DNA from: Marmoricola sp.
Lineage (GTDB): Bacteria; Actinomycetota; Actinomycetes; Propionibacteriales; Nocardioidaceae
Assembly (NCBI GenBank): GCA_025964795.1
Contig: JAOPYC010000101.1
Span: forward strand, 29,093 to 93,092
DNA: 64,000 bases
Direction: 5' to 3'
In this document: piece after piece, positions 56,796-64,000 of the stretch
Layout of the letters: every line of letters begins with the position of its first letter
How positions within the stretch are numbered: the stretch's first letter is position 1
Made by a program: the position numbers and the translations under genes
The notes under the pieces: model-generated
Seen by the model: the letters and a program-made list of their open reading frames with translations, nothing else
Database searches by the model: none
What the model was told of the DNA's origin: nothing

Positions 56796-58412
56796 GTGAC
56801 CAGGGACTCGAGCCGCGAACCGCTTGCCGACTACCACCGCAAGCGTGACTTCGCTACGACGCCCGAGCCCTCCGGTGAGACGGCCCAGGCGGACAGCGCT
56901 GCTCAGCGGAGCTTCGTCGTACAACGCCACCGCGCGCGCAACCTGCACTACGACCTCCGGTTCGAGATCGGTGGCGTGCTGGTCTCGTGGGCCGTGCCGA
57001 AGGGGCCCACGCTCGATCCCTCGGTACGCCGGATGGCGGTGCACGTCGAGGACCACCCGATGGAGTACGCCGACTTCGAGGGCGTGATCCCCCAGGGCGA
57101 GTACGGCGGCGGCGACGTGATCGTCTGGGACCGTGGGACCTGGGAGCCGCACGGGACCGACGACCCGGCGGCCGCGGTGGCCCACGGCGAGCTGCACGCC
57201 GACCTGCACGGCGAGAAGCTGCGCGGCCGAGTGGTCCTCGTGCGCACCGACTCCGCGGGTGACGGCGGCGACGGCCGCAAGGACCAGTGGCTGTTGATGC
57301 ACAAGCACGACCAGGATGCCGTCGACGGCTGGGACCCGGAGGACCACCCCCGCTCGGTCCTGAGTGGGCGCACCAACGACGAGGTCAAGGTCGACCCGGC
57401 CCGGCGTTGGCACTCGGAGCTGCCGGCCGCCGAGGCGAGCGAGGCGGTGCGGACCGAGACGCGAGGAGTGGGCGACGAGGAGCTCGGGGCGCTGGCCGAT
57501 CTCGGGCGGCAGGGGACCTGGGAGGTGTTCGGCCGCCGGTTGAAGGTGACCAACCTCGACAAGGTGCTCTTCCCCCCGCGCGCAGGCGAGGACCCGGTCA
57601 CCAAGCGCGACTTCCTGCGCTACGTCGCCCAGGTCGCGCCGATCTCGGTGCCCTACCTGGAGGGCCGGGCGCTGAACCTGAACCGCTTCCCCGACGGCGC
57701 GGGCGGCAAGTCGTTCTGGCACAAGGAGGTGCCCGACCACGCGCCCGGCTGGTTGCCCCGCTGGACGAACCCGCTGGCCGACGACGGGGAGACCCAGACC
57801 TATCTCGTCGCCGACGAGCCCGCGGCGCTGCTGTGGGCGGCCAACTTCGGCGCGCTCGAGTGGCACCCGTGGACCTCGAGGACCGCGGAGCCCGAACGCC
57901 CCACCTACGCGCTGTTCGACCTCGATCCTGGGGACGACACCTCCTGGGAGGAGGTCCTCACCCTCGCCCGGCTCCACCGGACCGCCTTCGAGAAGCTCGG
58001 CGTGCGGGCCCAGCCCAAGGTGACCGGGCGGCGAGGCATCCAGATCTGGGTGCCGATCCGGGCCGGGCTCGCCTTCGATGAGACCCGGGCCTGGGTCGAG
58101 CAGGTCTCGCGCACGGTGGGCGCGGTCGTCCCCGAGCTGGTGAGCTGGAAGTGGCAGAAGCGGGACCGCAAGGGGCGGGCCCGGCTCGACTACACCCAGA
58201 ACGCGATCAACAAGACGCTCGTGGCGCCCTACTCCACCCGGCCCGCAGCAGGCGCGCCGGTGAGCATGCCCATCGGCTGGCACGAGCTCGACGACCCCGA
58301 CCTGCGCCCCGACCGCTGGACGATCCGGACGGCACCACAACGCATCGCCGAGCGCGGCGACCTGTTCACCGGGGTGCTGGTCCAGGATCAGGAGCTCCCG
58401 CCCTTCGCCTGA
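56796..58412 (+). CDS. LigD-type 3'-phosphoesterase/polymerase without ligase domain
   Basis: A 538-aa two-domain NHEJ protein. The phosphoesterase domain (about 10-165) opens with DYHRKRDF and has QRHRARNLHYDLRFEIGG with SWAVPKGP. The primase-polymerase domain (about 240-535) has LDLDPGDD for the two metal-binding aspartates and LDYTQNAINKTLVAPYS. The usual motif with histidine reads TGRRGIQ, with Q416 in its place. No ATP-dependent ligase domain or KxDG motif exists. GTG 56796 is chosen because the family starts a few residues before DYHRKRDF; ATG 56727 would add 23 unusual residues. Confidence 0.82.
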   Translation: MTRDSSREPLADYHRKRDFATTPEPSGETAQADSAAQRSFVVQRHRARNLHYDLRFEIGGVLVSWAVPKGPTLDPSVRRMAVHVEDHPMEYADFEGVIPQGEYGGGDVIVWDRGTWEPHGTDDPAAAVAHGELHADLHGEKLRGRVVLVRTDSAGDGGDGRKDQWLLMHKHDQDAVDGWDPEDHPRSVLSGRTNDEVKVDPARRWHSELPAAEASEAVRTETRGVGDEELGALADLGRQGTWEVFGRRLKVTNLDKVLFPPRAGEDPVTKRDFLRYVAQVAPISVPYLEGRALNLNRFPDGAGGKSFWHKEVPDHAPGWLPRWTNPLADDGETQTYLVADEPAALLWAANFGALEWHPWTSRTAEPERPTYALFDLDPGDDTSWEEVLTLARLHRTAFEKLGVRAQPKVTGRRGIQIWVPIRAGLAFDETRAWVEQVSRTVGAVVPELVSWKWQKRDRKGRARLDYTQNAINKTLVAPYSTRPAAGAPVSMPIGWHELDDPDLRPDRWTIRTAPQRIAERGDLFTGVLVQDQELPPFA

Positions 58413-58966
58413 GCGGCCGTCCTCCATCCACTCGCGGTCCGCTCCACCAGACCCAGGCCCTCGAACTCCGTCAGCCATCCCTCCATCGGCCATCTCCCCC
58501 ACCGCTCGTGGAACAGGACGGCATTGCGGACGATGTCCTCGACGTGCTCGACCGGCGGGCTGCTCACCGGGGGGTGCTGGTGGTAGGCGCGGGCGTCGCC
58601 GACCCAGCCCAGCTCGACGCCGGAGTCCGCGACCGTGAGACCGAAGTCCGTGTCCTCGCCGCCGTAGCCGACGTAGCCCTCGTGGAACCGCCCGACGTGG
58701 CGCCAGGCCGGTGCCGAGATCGCGAAGGACAGGGACCAGAACAGCGCCGGGTCGGCATCCCTGACGAGCTGGCCCGGGGCGGGCGCCGGCCGGGCCGGGT
58801 GCGGGTCGTCGTACAACCACGCCTGCTGGAGCTGCTCCTCGGTGAGTCCCGCCTCCAGGTAGGTCACAGGGCCGGACCACACGGTCCACGGAGGCCGGCA
58901 GACGTCGCGGTGCAGGTGCCCCGGCCCGTGGTGGTGCACGTAGTGGCCGATCATGCAACCCCCGAC
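58388..58966 (-). pseudogene. C-terminal half of a decayed glycosyltransferase (Glyco_transf_7C type)
   Basis: About 190 codons retain the C-terminal galactosyltransferase-like segment: FHEGYVGYGGEDTDFG, GWVGDARAYHQHPP and FHERWGRWPMEGWL. A normal protein would start with about 100 more residues carrying the nucleotide-sugar site, including a DxD motif. Here the frame continues upstream into unrelated out-of-frame sequence. The stop overlaps the convergent LigD-type gene by 25 bp. An internal ATG at 58954 could still make a truncated product, so expression is not excluded. Confidence 0.65.
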
Positions 58967-59253
58967 AGGGACGCGACCTCGGCGTCGAAGTATGTCGTGT
59001 CCACCCCGTTGTGGATCGTGCTCGCGTCCACGACTTGCCCCCGGGCGCGGGCGACCTGATGGCTCACCGCCACGAACGTGGACCGCTGTCCCCGACAGTG
59101 CCGCCGCCGACTCCAGCCACGCGATCGGCGGGGTGTGCAACGTCGTCAGCACCGGTACGTCGAACGGTCCGTAGCACCACGCGCCAGCGACATCATCAGT
59201 TTCAGGTAGGCGTGGTGCTCGCGCATCCACGCTGCGATCAGGCAGACGCGCAC
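58967..59253 (-). pseudogene. N-terminal half of a family 4-like glycosyltransferase, frameshifted
   Basis: A GTG at 59253 with GGAGGTAG before it starts MRVCLIAAWMREHHAYL, but this frame stops soon after at TGCTGA. In another frame, DVPVLTTLHTPPIAWLESAA is the classic donor-side stretch of GT4 enzymes. In a third, VSHQVARARGQVVDAS followed by TIHNGVDTTYFD continues the same protein. At least two frameshifts and the loss of the C-terminal half make it dead. Confidence 0.65.
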
Positions 59254-59706
59254 GCGCTACCTCCGTAGAGCACCCGGTGTGCCTGGGCCACGGCGGCGCG
59301 TTGGGTACGCCGCTGGCGCACGCTGAGCGCTCGGGGTCGGCCGGATTCGTAGGCCGCGGTCACGGCACCGGCCAGGCTGGCCGGCTCGAAGCGGTCCTCC
59401 TCGAGCACGTAGGAGTGCACTGGTCCCTGGTCGGCGAAGTAGCCACAGGTGGGCGCGACGATCGCCGTGCCGAGGTCGCGGCACGCCTCCAGCCAGCCCG
59501 AGTGCGTGCCGAACCGGTAGGGCGTCGGGCAACCGTCTACGGCATCGACGATGGTCGGCAGGATCGCCAGCGGGTCCATGCCGGCCCGGAGGCTCTAGAC
59601 GTGCAGCCCCACGCGGAACCGGCCGTAGTCCCCGATGCGAACCACCGGACGACGCGGCCCACCGCGCCCGGCGACCTCGAGCCATGGCCGCCTCTGCTCC
59701 CTGGCT
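59238..59706 (-). pseudogene. C-terminal part of a second GT4-like glycosyltransferase with in-frame stop and deletion
   Basis: VRIGDYGRFRVGLHV then a TAG at 59595-59597 then SLRAGMDPLAILP, followed by PYRFGTHSGWLEACRDLG and APTCGYFADQGPVHSYV and a normal ending. The TAG interrupts what is usually a lysine codon in HVKSLR-type sequence. The jump from IVDAVDG straight to PYRFGTH suggests a large internal deletion, roughly 60 residues by my memory of the family. The N-terminal domain is missing upstream, where the promoter of the next gene lies. Confidence 0.65.
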
Positions 59707-59778
59707 TGTGACGTGACCCGCATGTGCCCACATCGGCTGGGTATCGGGTCGTGGACCACTACTAGACGAGGAGGCACC

Positions 59779-60015
59779 ATGCCTGCTGGACAGACCGGGT
59801 TCGACGACGTCACCTTCGACCTCATCTCCGTGCAGTACCACTCCCTGAAGGCGGGACACGACTACGGCCAGTACGTCCGCGACGCCGAGAACGCCGGCCA
59901 GGACGACATCGCGGCGTTCTTCCGCGAGGTCATGGAGCAGGACTCCGCACGAGCCACCCGCGCCCACGAGCTCCTCGTCCAGCTGGGGGGCACCGACAAC
60001 ACCTCGCCGCAGTAG
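59779..60015 (+). CDS. Small helical protein, ferritin-like half-bundle, 78 aa
   Basis: The product has two amphipathic helices: VTFDLISVQYHSLKAGHDY and DDIAAFFREVMEQDSARATR, with HELLVQLGG at the end. Glutamate and histidine spacing recalls one helix pair of a ferritin-like bundle, but no full metal site is present. GAGGAGGCACC is a strong ribosome-binding site for ATG 59779. Similar short proteins occur in actinobacteria without a known role. It stands alone, followed by a terminator-like hairpin. Confidence 0.65.
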   Translation: MPAGQTGFDDVTFDLISVQYHSLKAGHDYGQYVRDAENAGQDDIAAFFREVMEQDSARATRAHELLVQLGGTDNTSPQ

Positions 60016-60471
60016 GCCCCACGTTGTGCCATCAGGAGTTGCAGTTGGTCGGGGCCTCTCCGGATCGCCCGGGCGTCCAGCCGGAGAGGCCCCTGGATCA
60101 CATGTCGCGGAAGGCGGTCACACCTGTGTCGGCGGATGTCGCAGGTGTGGCCGCCGGCTGTGTGACGTAGGGGACCGGTACCCAGACCCACCCGTTTGTC
60201 ACGGGCCACCCCGGGCACCGGACCAGCGGGAACGCTGACGAGACACCGTGCCGGCGTTCCCAGATCCTCGGGGGCGGTTGAGCACACAGCCTCTTCCGAG
60301 GGTCGATCAAGCACCGGAGCATGGCCGAGCCGGGGTCGGCCGAGTGACGCCCGGAGCCTGCTAGCCGACCGCGTCGTCATTCACGTGCGTGGCGTGGGGC
60401 GATCGTTCATGCGGAGTGCCTTTCCGGGAGCAGGGGCGAGATCGGCGGCACACCGGAAGCCACGAGGCGAC
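60016..60471. other. 456-bp gene-free region with three long-loop hairpins
   Basis: Besides the terminator-like hairpin at 60051-60093 it holds CACACCTG/CAGGTGTG (60119-60126 and 60142-60149, loop 15) and GGGAACGC/GCGTTCCC (60228-60235 and 60254-60261, loop 18). No coding frame has a convincing start. It could carry a small RNA or repeats. Confidence 0.4.
60051..60093 (+). terminator. 13-bp perfect stem with 17-base loop
   Basis: GGGGCCTCTCCGG at 60051-60063 pairs perfectly with CCGGAGAGGCCCC at 60081-60093. It lies 35 bp after the small helical protein's stop, so termination is the simplest role. Confidence 0.55.
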
Positions 60472-61002
60472 TCAGGGCGAGACGGGTTCCCCGGGCGCGA
60501 TCATCGCGCGACGGCCGATGAACCCGAGCAGCACCATCCCGACACCGAGTCCGAGGTGCAGCCAGTTGTCGGCGTCATTGACGGGAACGAAGTTCCCGGC
60601 ACTGTGGTGGCCGATGACGAGCCCGTAGAACCAGAGCACCAGGTAGACGACGCCCCCACCGACCAGGTAGTACGTCGCACTTCTCATCGTGCGCGACAGC
60701 GCCAGGCCGGCGATCCCGAAGGCGAGATGCACCAGGTTGTGCAGGATGGAGACCTGGAACAACCCCAGGAGCTCGGCTCCACTCCCGTGACCCGCCAACG
60801 AGAGCTGGTCGTAGTGGGTGGTGACGCCGGGGACGAAGCCCAAGACCCCGACCACGAGGAACCCGACCCCGACGGCCGCGGCGGCCTGCCGGACCCAGCG
60901 CGCCTGCGCCCGCGCGACCTTGCGGCTGTGCTTCACGTCCTCGCTACCGGGATCGATGCTCGAGCTCGCCTGGTCTCTGTGGCCGGTCTCGCTGTCGCTC
61001 AT
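60472..61002 (-). CDS. DUF4383 membrane protein
   Basis: A 176-aa integral membrane protein with four hydrophobic helices: VGFLVVGVLGFVPG, LFQVSILHNLVHLAFGIAGL, a third helix in YLVGGGVVYLVLWFYGLV and a fourth in WLHLGLGVGMVLLGFIG. The motif HNLVHLAFG and the NDADNWLH turn are typical of DUF4383. ATG 61002 has AGGGAGAAGGCG before it. The family is unstudied and is often found near stress genes in actinobacteria, as here. Confidence 0.88.
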   Translation of the reverse strand: MSDSETGHRDQASSSIDPGSEDVKHSRKVARAQARWVRQAAAAVGVGFLVVGVLGFVPGVTTHYDQLSLAGHGSGAELLGLFQVSILHNLVHLAFGIAGLALSRTMRSATYYLVGGGVVYLVLWFYGLVIGHHSAGNFVPVNDADNWLHLGLGVGMVLLGFIGRRAMIAPGEPVSP

Positions 61003-61064
61003 CGCCTTCTCCCTTCGTCGCTGTGTCGCGCCCCGGTACCCGCCGGTCCGCAGGACAAGCGTGG

Positions 61065-61790
61065 TCAGACCCCGACGTCTGGGTCCGAGTTGAGGATGAA
61101 GCGCGCCACGTCGATGGCGCTGACGCCCGCACGCACCGCGGCCTCGCGGATCTTGGCCGCGGCCTCCTCCGTATCGATCTCCTGGTGGGCCGCCACGAAG
61201 CCGCTCGCGGCATCGAAGATCGCGTTCTCGCGCAGCCGAGTGGGCGCGGCGGCCGCACGGAGCCGACTCGTGAAGCTCAGGTCCGCGTTGGTCACCACTC
61301 CTTGCGCCCAGGCTCCGCACGCCTCGGCCAGCTCCTCGTGGTGCCCGGCGAACGCATCCGGGGTCGAGGCGTAGAGGTTGACCCCGCACACCACCCTGTC
61401 CTCGCGCAGGATCGGCAGGGACAGCGTGCTCGCCACACCCGCCACGCTCTGGGCCCGAGCGAACAGCTGCCACAGGTCCTCGTCGGTCGAGCTGTGCGAC
61501 GCCTCGACGGCCATGCGCGAATGGGTCGCCGCCACGCAGGGGCCGCCATCGATGTACTGGATGGCGTCGAGCACCGCGACCTGCCGTGTCTCCGCCACCA
61601 GGGTGAACGTGAGTCCTTCCTCGAGCAGTCCCAGGCTCAATGCGAAGCACTCCGGCACGATCTCGCGCACCCGCCGACCCATCCTGGTGATCGAGGTCTC
61701 GAGATGCCGATTCCGACCGTACGACGCCACCCAGTCCAGGGCCATCCGGCTCTCCACGACCGGCTGCAGCTCCTCCGTGGGTTCCGTCAT
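61065..61790 (-). CDS. GAF-domain regulator with degenerate ANTAR-like tail
   Basis: A 241-aa soluble protein. The GAF domain spans about 25-170 (GPCVAATHSRMAVEASH, GVASTLSLPILREDRVVCGV). The C-terminal helices (NAIFDAASGFVAAHQEIDTEEAAAKIREAA) align with the ANTAR RNA-binding fold, but its usual aromatic and alanine pattern is weak. It reads in the same direction as the sigma factor, starting 49 bp after its stop, and may sense a ligand for stress signalling. ATG 61790 is used rather than the start at 61865, which lies inside the sigma gene. Confidence 0.75.
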   Translation of the reverse strand: MTEPTEELQPVVESRMALDWVASYGRNRHLETSITRMGRRVREIVPECFALSLGLLEEGLTFTLVAETRQVAVLDAIQYIDGGPCVAATHSRMAVEASHSSTDEDLWQLFARAQSVAGVASTLSLPILREDRVVCGVNLYASTPDAFAGHHEELAEACGAWAQGVVTNADLSFTSRLRAAAAPTRLRENAIFDAASGFVAAHQEIDTEEAAAKIREAAVRAGVSAIDVARFILNSDPDVGV

Positions 61791-61839
61791 GATCGGCGCC
61801 CCACCCGATCGGCCTGCTGTGCACCACCTGAGAACCGGT

Positions 61840-62649
61840 TCACGGAAGCGGAACCTCACCGACACGGGAGCGCAGCTGCGCGAGGATGCGGGTGAGGAGC
61901 CGCGAGACCTGCATCTGGGTGACCCCGATCCGCTGCGCGACCTCGCGCTGGGTGAGGCCCTCGTAGAAGCGCAGCCCCAGGATCAGCCGGTCGCGTTCAG
62001 GCAGGGTGCGGAGGACCGGATCCAGCATCATCCTGGCCTCGGCGGCCTTCTGGCCGTCCGTGCGGTCCGGGAGCAGTGCCCCGAGCGTCGTGAAGGCTCC
62101 CTCCTCTCCGATCGGGTGATCGAGGGACATGGGTGTGAAGCAGCCGTCAGTGGCCAGAGCCTCGATGACGCACTCCAGAGGAACGCACAGGTGCTCGGCG
62201 ATCTCGACCGGCTGTGGAGAGTGCCCGTGCTGCTGGGTGAGCTCGGCCTCAGCCGTGCTGATGCGGGCTTGGAGCTCTTGGACACTACGTGTCGGCCGGA
62301 TCATCCAGCCGTGGTCGCGGAAGTGCTTGCGCAGCTCTCCACGAATCGTCGGAGCGGCGTAGGCCATGAACTCGTGGCCTGAGGTGACGTCGTAGCCCTT
62401 GGTCGCCTTGACCAACGCCATCGCCGCCACCTGTTGCAGATCGTCCAGGGGCACCCCGCGGGAGCGGTAGCGGGCCGCTTGGGCGTGGGCGTAGTCGAGG
62501 TGCATCGCGATCACGGTGTCCATGAGCTGCCGGCGCTCATGCTCGCTGTCACACGACTGCGCCAGCATGAAGAGCTCGTGGGTCCGGTCGGATCGTTCCT
62601 GGGATCCAGGAAAGGGCCGAGAGACGTGGGTCTCGGAGAAGGTGGTCAT
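61840..62649 (-). CDS. SigB/SigF-family stress RNA polymerase sigma factor
   Basis: A 269-aa sigma-70 protein of the B/F/G group. Region 2 shows AMHLDYAHAQAARYR, DDLQQVAAMALVKA and RGELRKHFRDHGW; region 4 shows LPERDRLILGLRFYEG and LTQREVAQRIGVTQMQVSRLL. Length and motifs match general-stress sigma factors. No anti-sigma gene adjoins it, so control is likely by partners elsewhere. ATG 62649 is chosen; a TTG at 62661 is in frame upstream. Confidence 0.9.
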   Translation of the reverse strand: MTTFSETHVSRPFPGSQERSDRTHELFMLAQSCDSEHERRQLMDTVIAMHLDYAHAQAARYRSRGVPLDDLQQVAAMALVKATKGYDVTSGHEFMAYAAPTIRGELRKHFRDHGWMIRPTRSVQELQARISTAEAELTQQHGHSPQPVEIAEHLCVPLECVIEALATDGCFTPMSLDHPIGEEGAFTTLGALLPDRTDGQKAAEARMMLDPVLRTLPERDRLILGLRFYEGLTQREVAQRIGVTQMQVSRLLTRILAQLRSRVGEVPLP

Positions 62650-62919
62650 GTCGAACGCCAACCAGTACGTCCCAAGAGGGACCTGTGGAGAGCGCCGCTC
62701 GGTTAGAGCACCCGGGAATCAGGTCGATGGCTTCAACGAGATGTACGCCGTGATGACGTTTCGCCAACTCTAGACACTCGCGGAAAAAAAAAGCAATGAC
62801 CCGGGTCGTGTTCACGCGAAGCGGTGCCATCGACTAGGTGCTGTGCGTTCACCCATCGGCCGTACTTACGATGTAAACTCCAACTCTTCGATCCAGGACA
62901 GATCTCGAGGCACCATCCC

Positions 62920-63627
62920 GTGAACGACCAGGAACTCAGCACCGCCCTCACGCACGCGGCCCGCATCATCGGGCAGGCGAAGACCACCGAGGAGACGGTG
63001 GAGACCATCGCCGAAACCGCACTCCTGTCCATCCCCGGCGTCGACCACGTCGGCGTGTCGGTGCTCGACCACAGGGGTGCACCGCAGACCATGGCCGCCA
63101 CCAGCGAGCTGGTCCGGGAGCTGGACACGTTGCAGTACTCCCTGAACGAGGGACCGTGCGTGCAGAGCCTCGATGACTCCTCAGTGGTCGCGGCAGCGCG
63201 CATTCGTGAGGACCCCCGGTGGCCGAGATACGTTCCGCCGGCCGTCGCGCTCGGCCTCAAGGCACAGCTCGCCGTGAAGCTATACCTCGACGACCGAGGC
63301 ACGGTGGGAGGGCTCAGCCTGTACTCCACGGAGTCCGAGGACATCGATCCCCAGGCCCCGGGGATCGCGGACCTCTTCGCCACCCACGCGGCGCTGGCCC
63401 TCGGCAAGGTGCGCCTCGTCGACGACCTGCACGAGGCGCTGCGCACCCGCGAGGTGATCAGCCAGGCGGTCGGCATGCTCATGACCGAGTACGACCTCGG
63501 GCCGGACGCTGCCTTCGGGTTCCTGGTCCGCACGTCCTCGCACTCGAACCGCAAGGTGCGCGACATCGCCGCCGGGATGATCGAGCAGCACCTAGCCCGA
63601 GTCGAGGAGCTGGACCCGTCCACCTGA
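62920..63627 (+). CDS. GAF-ANTAR RNA-binding antiterminator-type regulator
   Basis: A 235-aa protein. The GAF domain (about 30-160) includes PGVDHVGVSVLDHRGA and EGPCVQSLDD. The C-terminal ANTAR domain (about 180-225) has LREALRTREVISQAVGMLM-like sequence: TREVISQAVGMLMTEYD, AFGFLVRTSSHSNRKVRDIA. ANTAR proteins bind paired hairpins in RNA to block termination. GTG 62920 follows CGAGG at normal spacing. It is divergent from the sigma factor, so the pair forms a stress-regulatory island with the other GAF protein. Confidence 0.85.
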   Translation: MNDQELSTALTHAARIIGQAKTTEETVETIAETALLSIPGVDHVGVSVLDHRGAPQTMAATSELVRELDTLQYSLNEGPCVQSLDDSSVVAAARIREDPRWPRYVPPAVALGLKAQLAVKLYLDDRGTVGGLSLYSTESEDIDPQAPGIADLFATHAALALGKVRLVDDLHEALRTREVISQAVGMLMTEYDLGPDAAFGFLVRTSSHSNRKVRDIAAGMIEQHLARVEELDPST

Positions 63628-63718
63628 GCTGGACGACTGCGAACCAGCAGCGACGTCACCTGAACGTCCTGCCGCGACGTCCGGTTCTTCCCGTTGGCCA
63701 CTGGGTACCGGCCAGGAC

Positions 63719-63883
63719 ATGACTGACGAACTCCCGGAGTCCCGGACGCCTGAAGACCCCGATGGCATGCCAAGCGCGCCCGAACCGACGCCGCGAAGCC
63801 ATGACGCGAACTCGGGTCCTGCCTCAGAAGCTGACCCGGAGACTGCCCCAGGATCACTGGGTGGCGACAACGGAGGCGGGTGA
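63719..63883 (+). CDS. Small acidic disordered protein, 54 aa
   Basis: The 54-residue product is rich in Pro, Asp, Glu, Ser and Gly (MTDELPESRTPEDPDG start, SLGGDNGGG end) and has no hydrophobic core. AGGAC before ATG 63719 could be a ribosome-binding site but is close. Base composition alone could produce such an open frame, so confidence is moderate. It follows the GAF-ANTAR gene by 91 bp. Confidence 0.4.
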   Translation: MTDELPESRTPEDPDGMPSAPEPTPRSHDANSGPASEADPETAPGSLGGDNGGG

Positions 63884-63935
63884 GCGGGTGGAAGCAGACG
63901 GATTCGCATCGGCGCTATAAAGTAAGACTTCTGAC

Positions 63936-63956
63936 GGAGACTGAGCCAAGGTCTCC
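63936..63956 (+). terminator. Short hairpin near the window end
   Basis: GGAGAC (63936-63941) pairs with GTCTCC (63951-63956) around a 9-base loop. It may end the transcript of the two genes before it. Nothing else is seen in 63884-64000. Confidence 0.35.
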
Positions 63957-64000
63957 GGGTTCACAGCGTTTCGTCTAGCTGTGATGCCCAGCCAGGTTGT

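Noticed and set aside
58388..59230. A full 280-codon glycosyltransferase starting near 59230
   Set aside because: The first 90 codons of that frame mix out-of-frame sequence of another glycosyltransferase with low-complexity sequence; only the last 190 form a recognisable domain.
62698..62735. tRNA-like D-arm sequence GGTTAGAGCAC
   Set aside because: The following bases do not form a 5-bp anticodon stem with a 7-base loop, and no acceptor stem or T-arm pairs. It is in the divergent promoter gap and is coincidental.

Overview
The window is a high-GC stretch with few and short gaps, ATGA/GTGA gene overlaps, GTG starts and frequent GTACG arginine/tyrosine codon contexts. It carries ANTAR, SigB/F-type sigma, DUF222-like, DUF4383, UdgX-like and LigD-type genes. 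Together these point to an actinobacterium, most likely of the Nocardioides group. That placement is an inference from gene content and base composition, not a database match.

Region 1 (1-13575): the tail of a LuxR-type regulator, a LacI-family repressor, and divergently a 12.3-kb operon of eleven tightly packed genes for cyclitol (inositol-type) breakdown: aldehyde dehydrogenase, IolD, HpcH/HpaI aldolase, three Gfo/Idh/MocA dehydrogenases (one IolG-like), a D-2-hydroxyacid dehydrogenase, an SDR, IolE, a PhyH-type Fe(II)/2-oxoglutarate dioxygenase and a second TIM-barrel isomerase. IolB, IolC, IolJ and any transporter are absent from the window, so this looks like a variant route.

Region 2 (13576-18582): a broken DUF222 gene, an epoxide hydrolase, and a LacI repressor divergent from a self-sufficient P450-reductase-ferredoxin fusion. 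The shared promoter holds two near-identical palindromic operators.

Region 3 (18700-34441): a 15.7-kb run of five coupled genes, a PhoD-like phosphatase followed by four very large proteins (1123, 1143, 1544 and 605 aa) with no function I can name. This is the best candidate for an undescribed system.

Region 4 (34481-38945): a TetR regulator (PaaR-like) convergent with paaABCDE, the phenylacetyl-CoA epoxidase, with a TetR-type palindrome in front of paaA.

Region 5 (39057-54861): mixed housekeeping and accessory genes: secreted HNH nuclease lipoprotein, flavin monooxygenases including an EthA-like Baeyer-Villiger enzyme, VOC protein, MFS exporter, L,D-transpeptidase, family A DNA polymerase, BLUF photoreceptor, GAF histidine kinase, aldo/keto reductase, alpha/beta hydrolase and a YihY/BrkB membrane protein.

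Region 6 (54966-64000): stress and repair: Hsp20 with a divergent MerR/HspR-like regulator, UdgX-like uracil-DNA glycosylase, a ligase-less LigD-type phosphoesterase-polymerase, a graveyard of three decayed glycosyltransferase genes, a small helical protein, a hairpin-rich gap, DUF4383, a SigB/F-type sigma factor and two GAF-ANTAR proteins. I saw no rRNA, tRNA, CRISPR array, insertion sequence or prophage.
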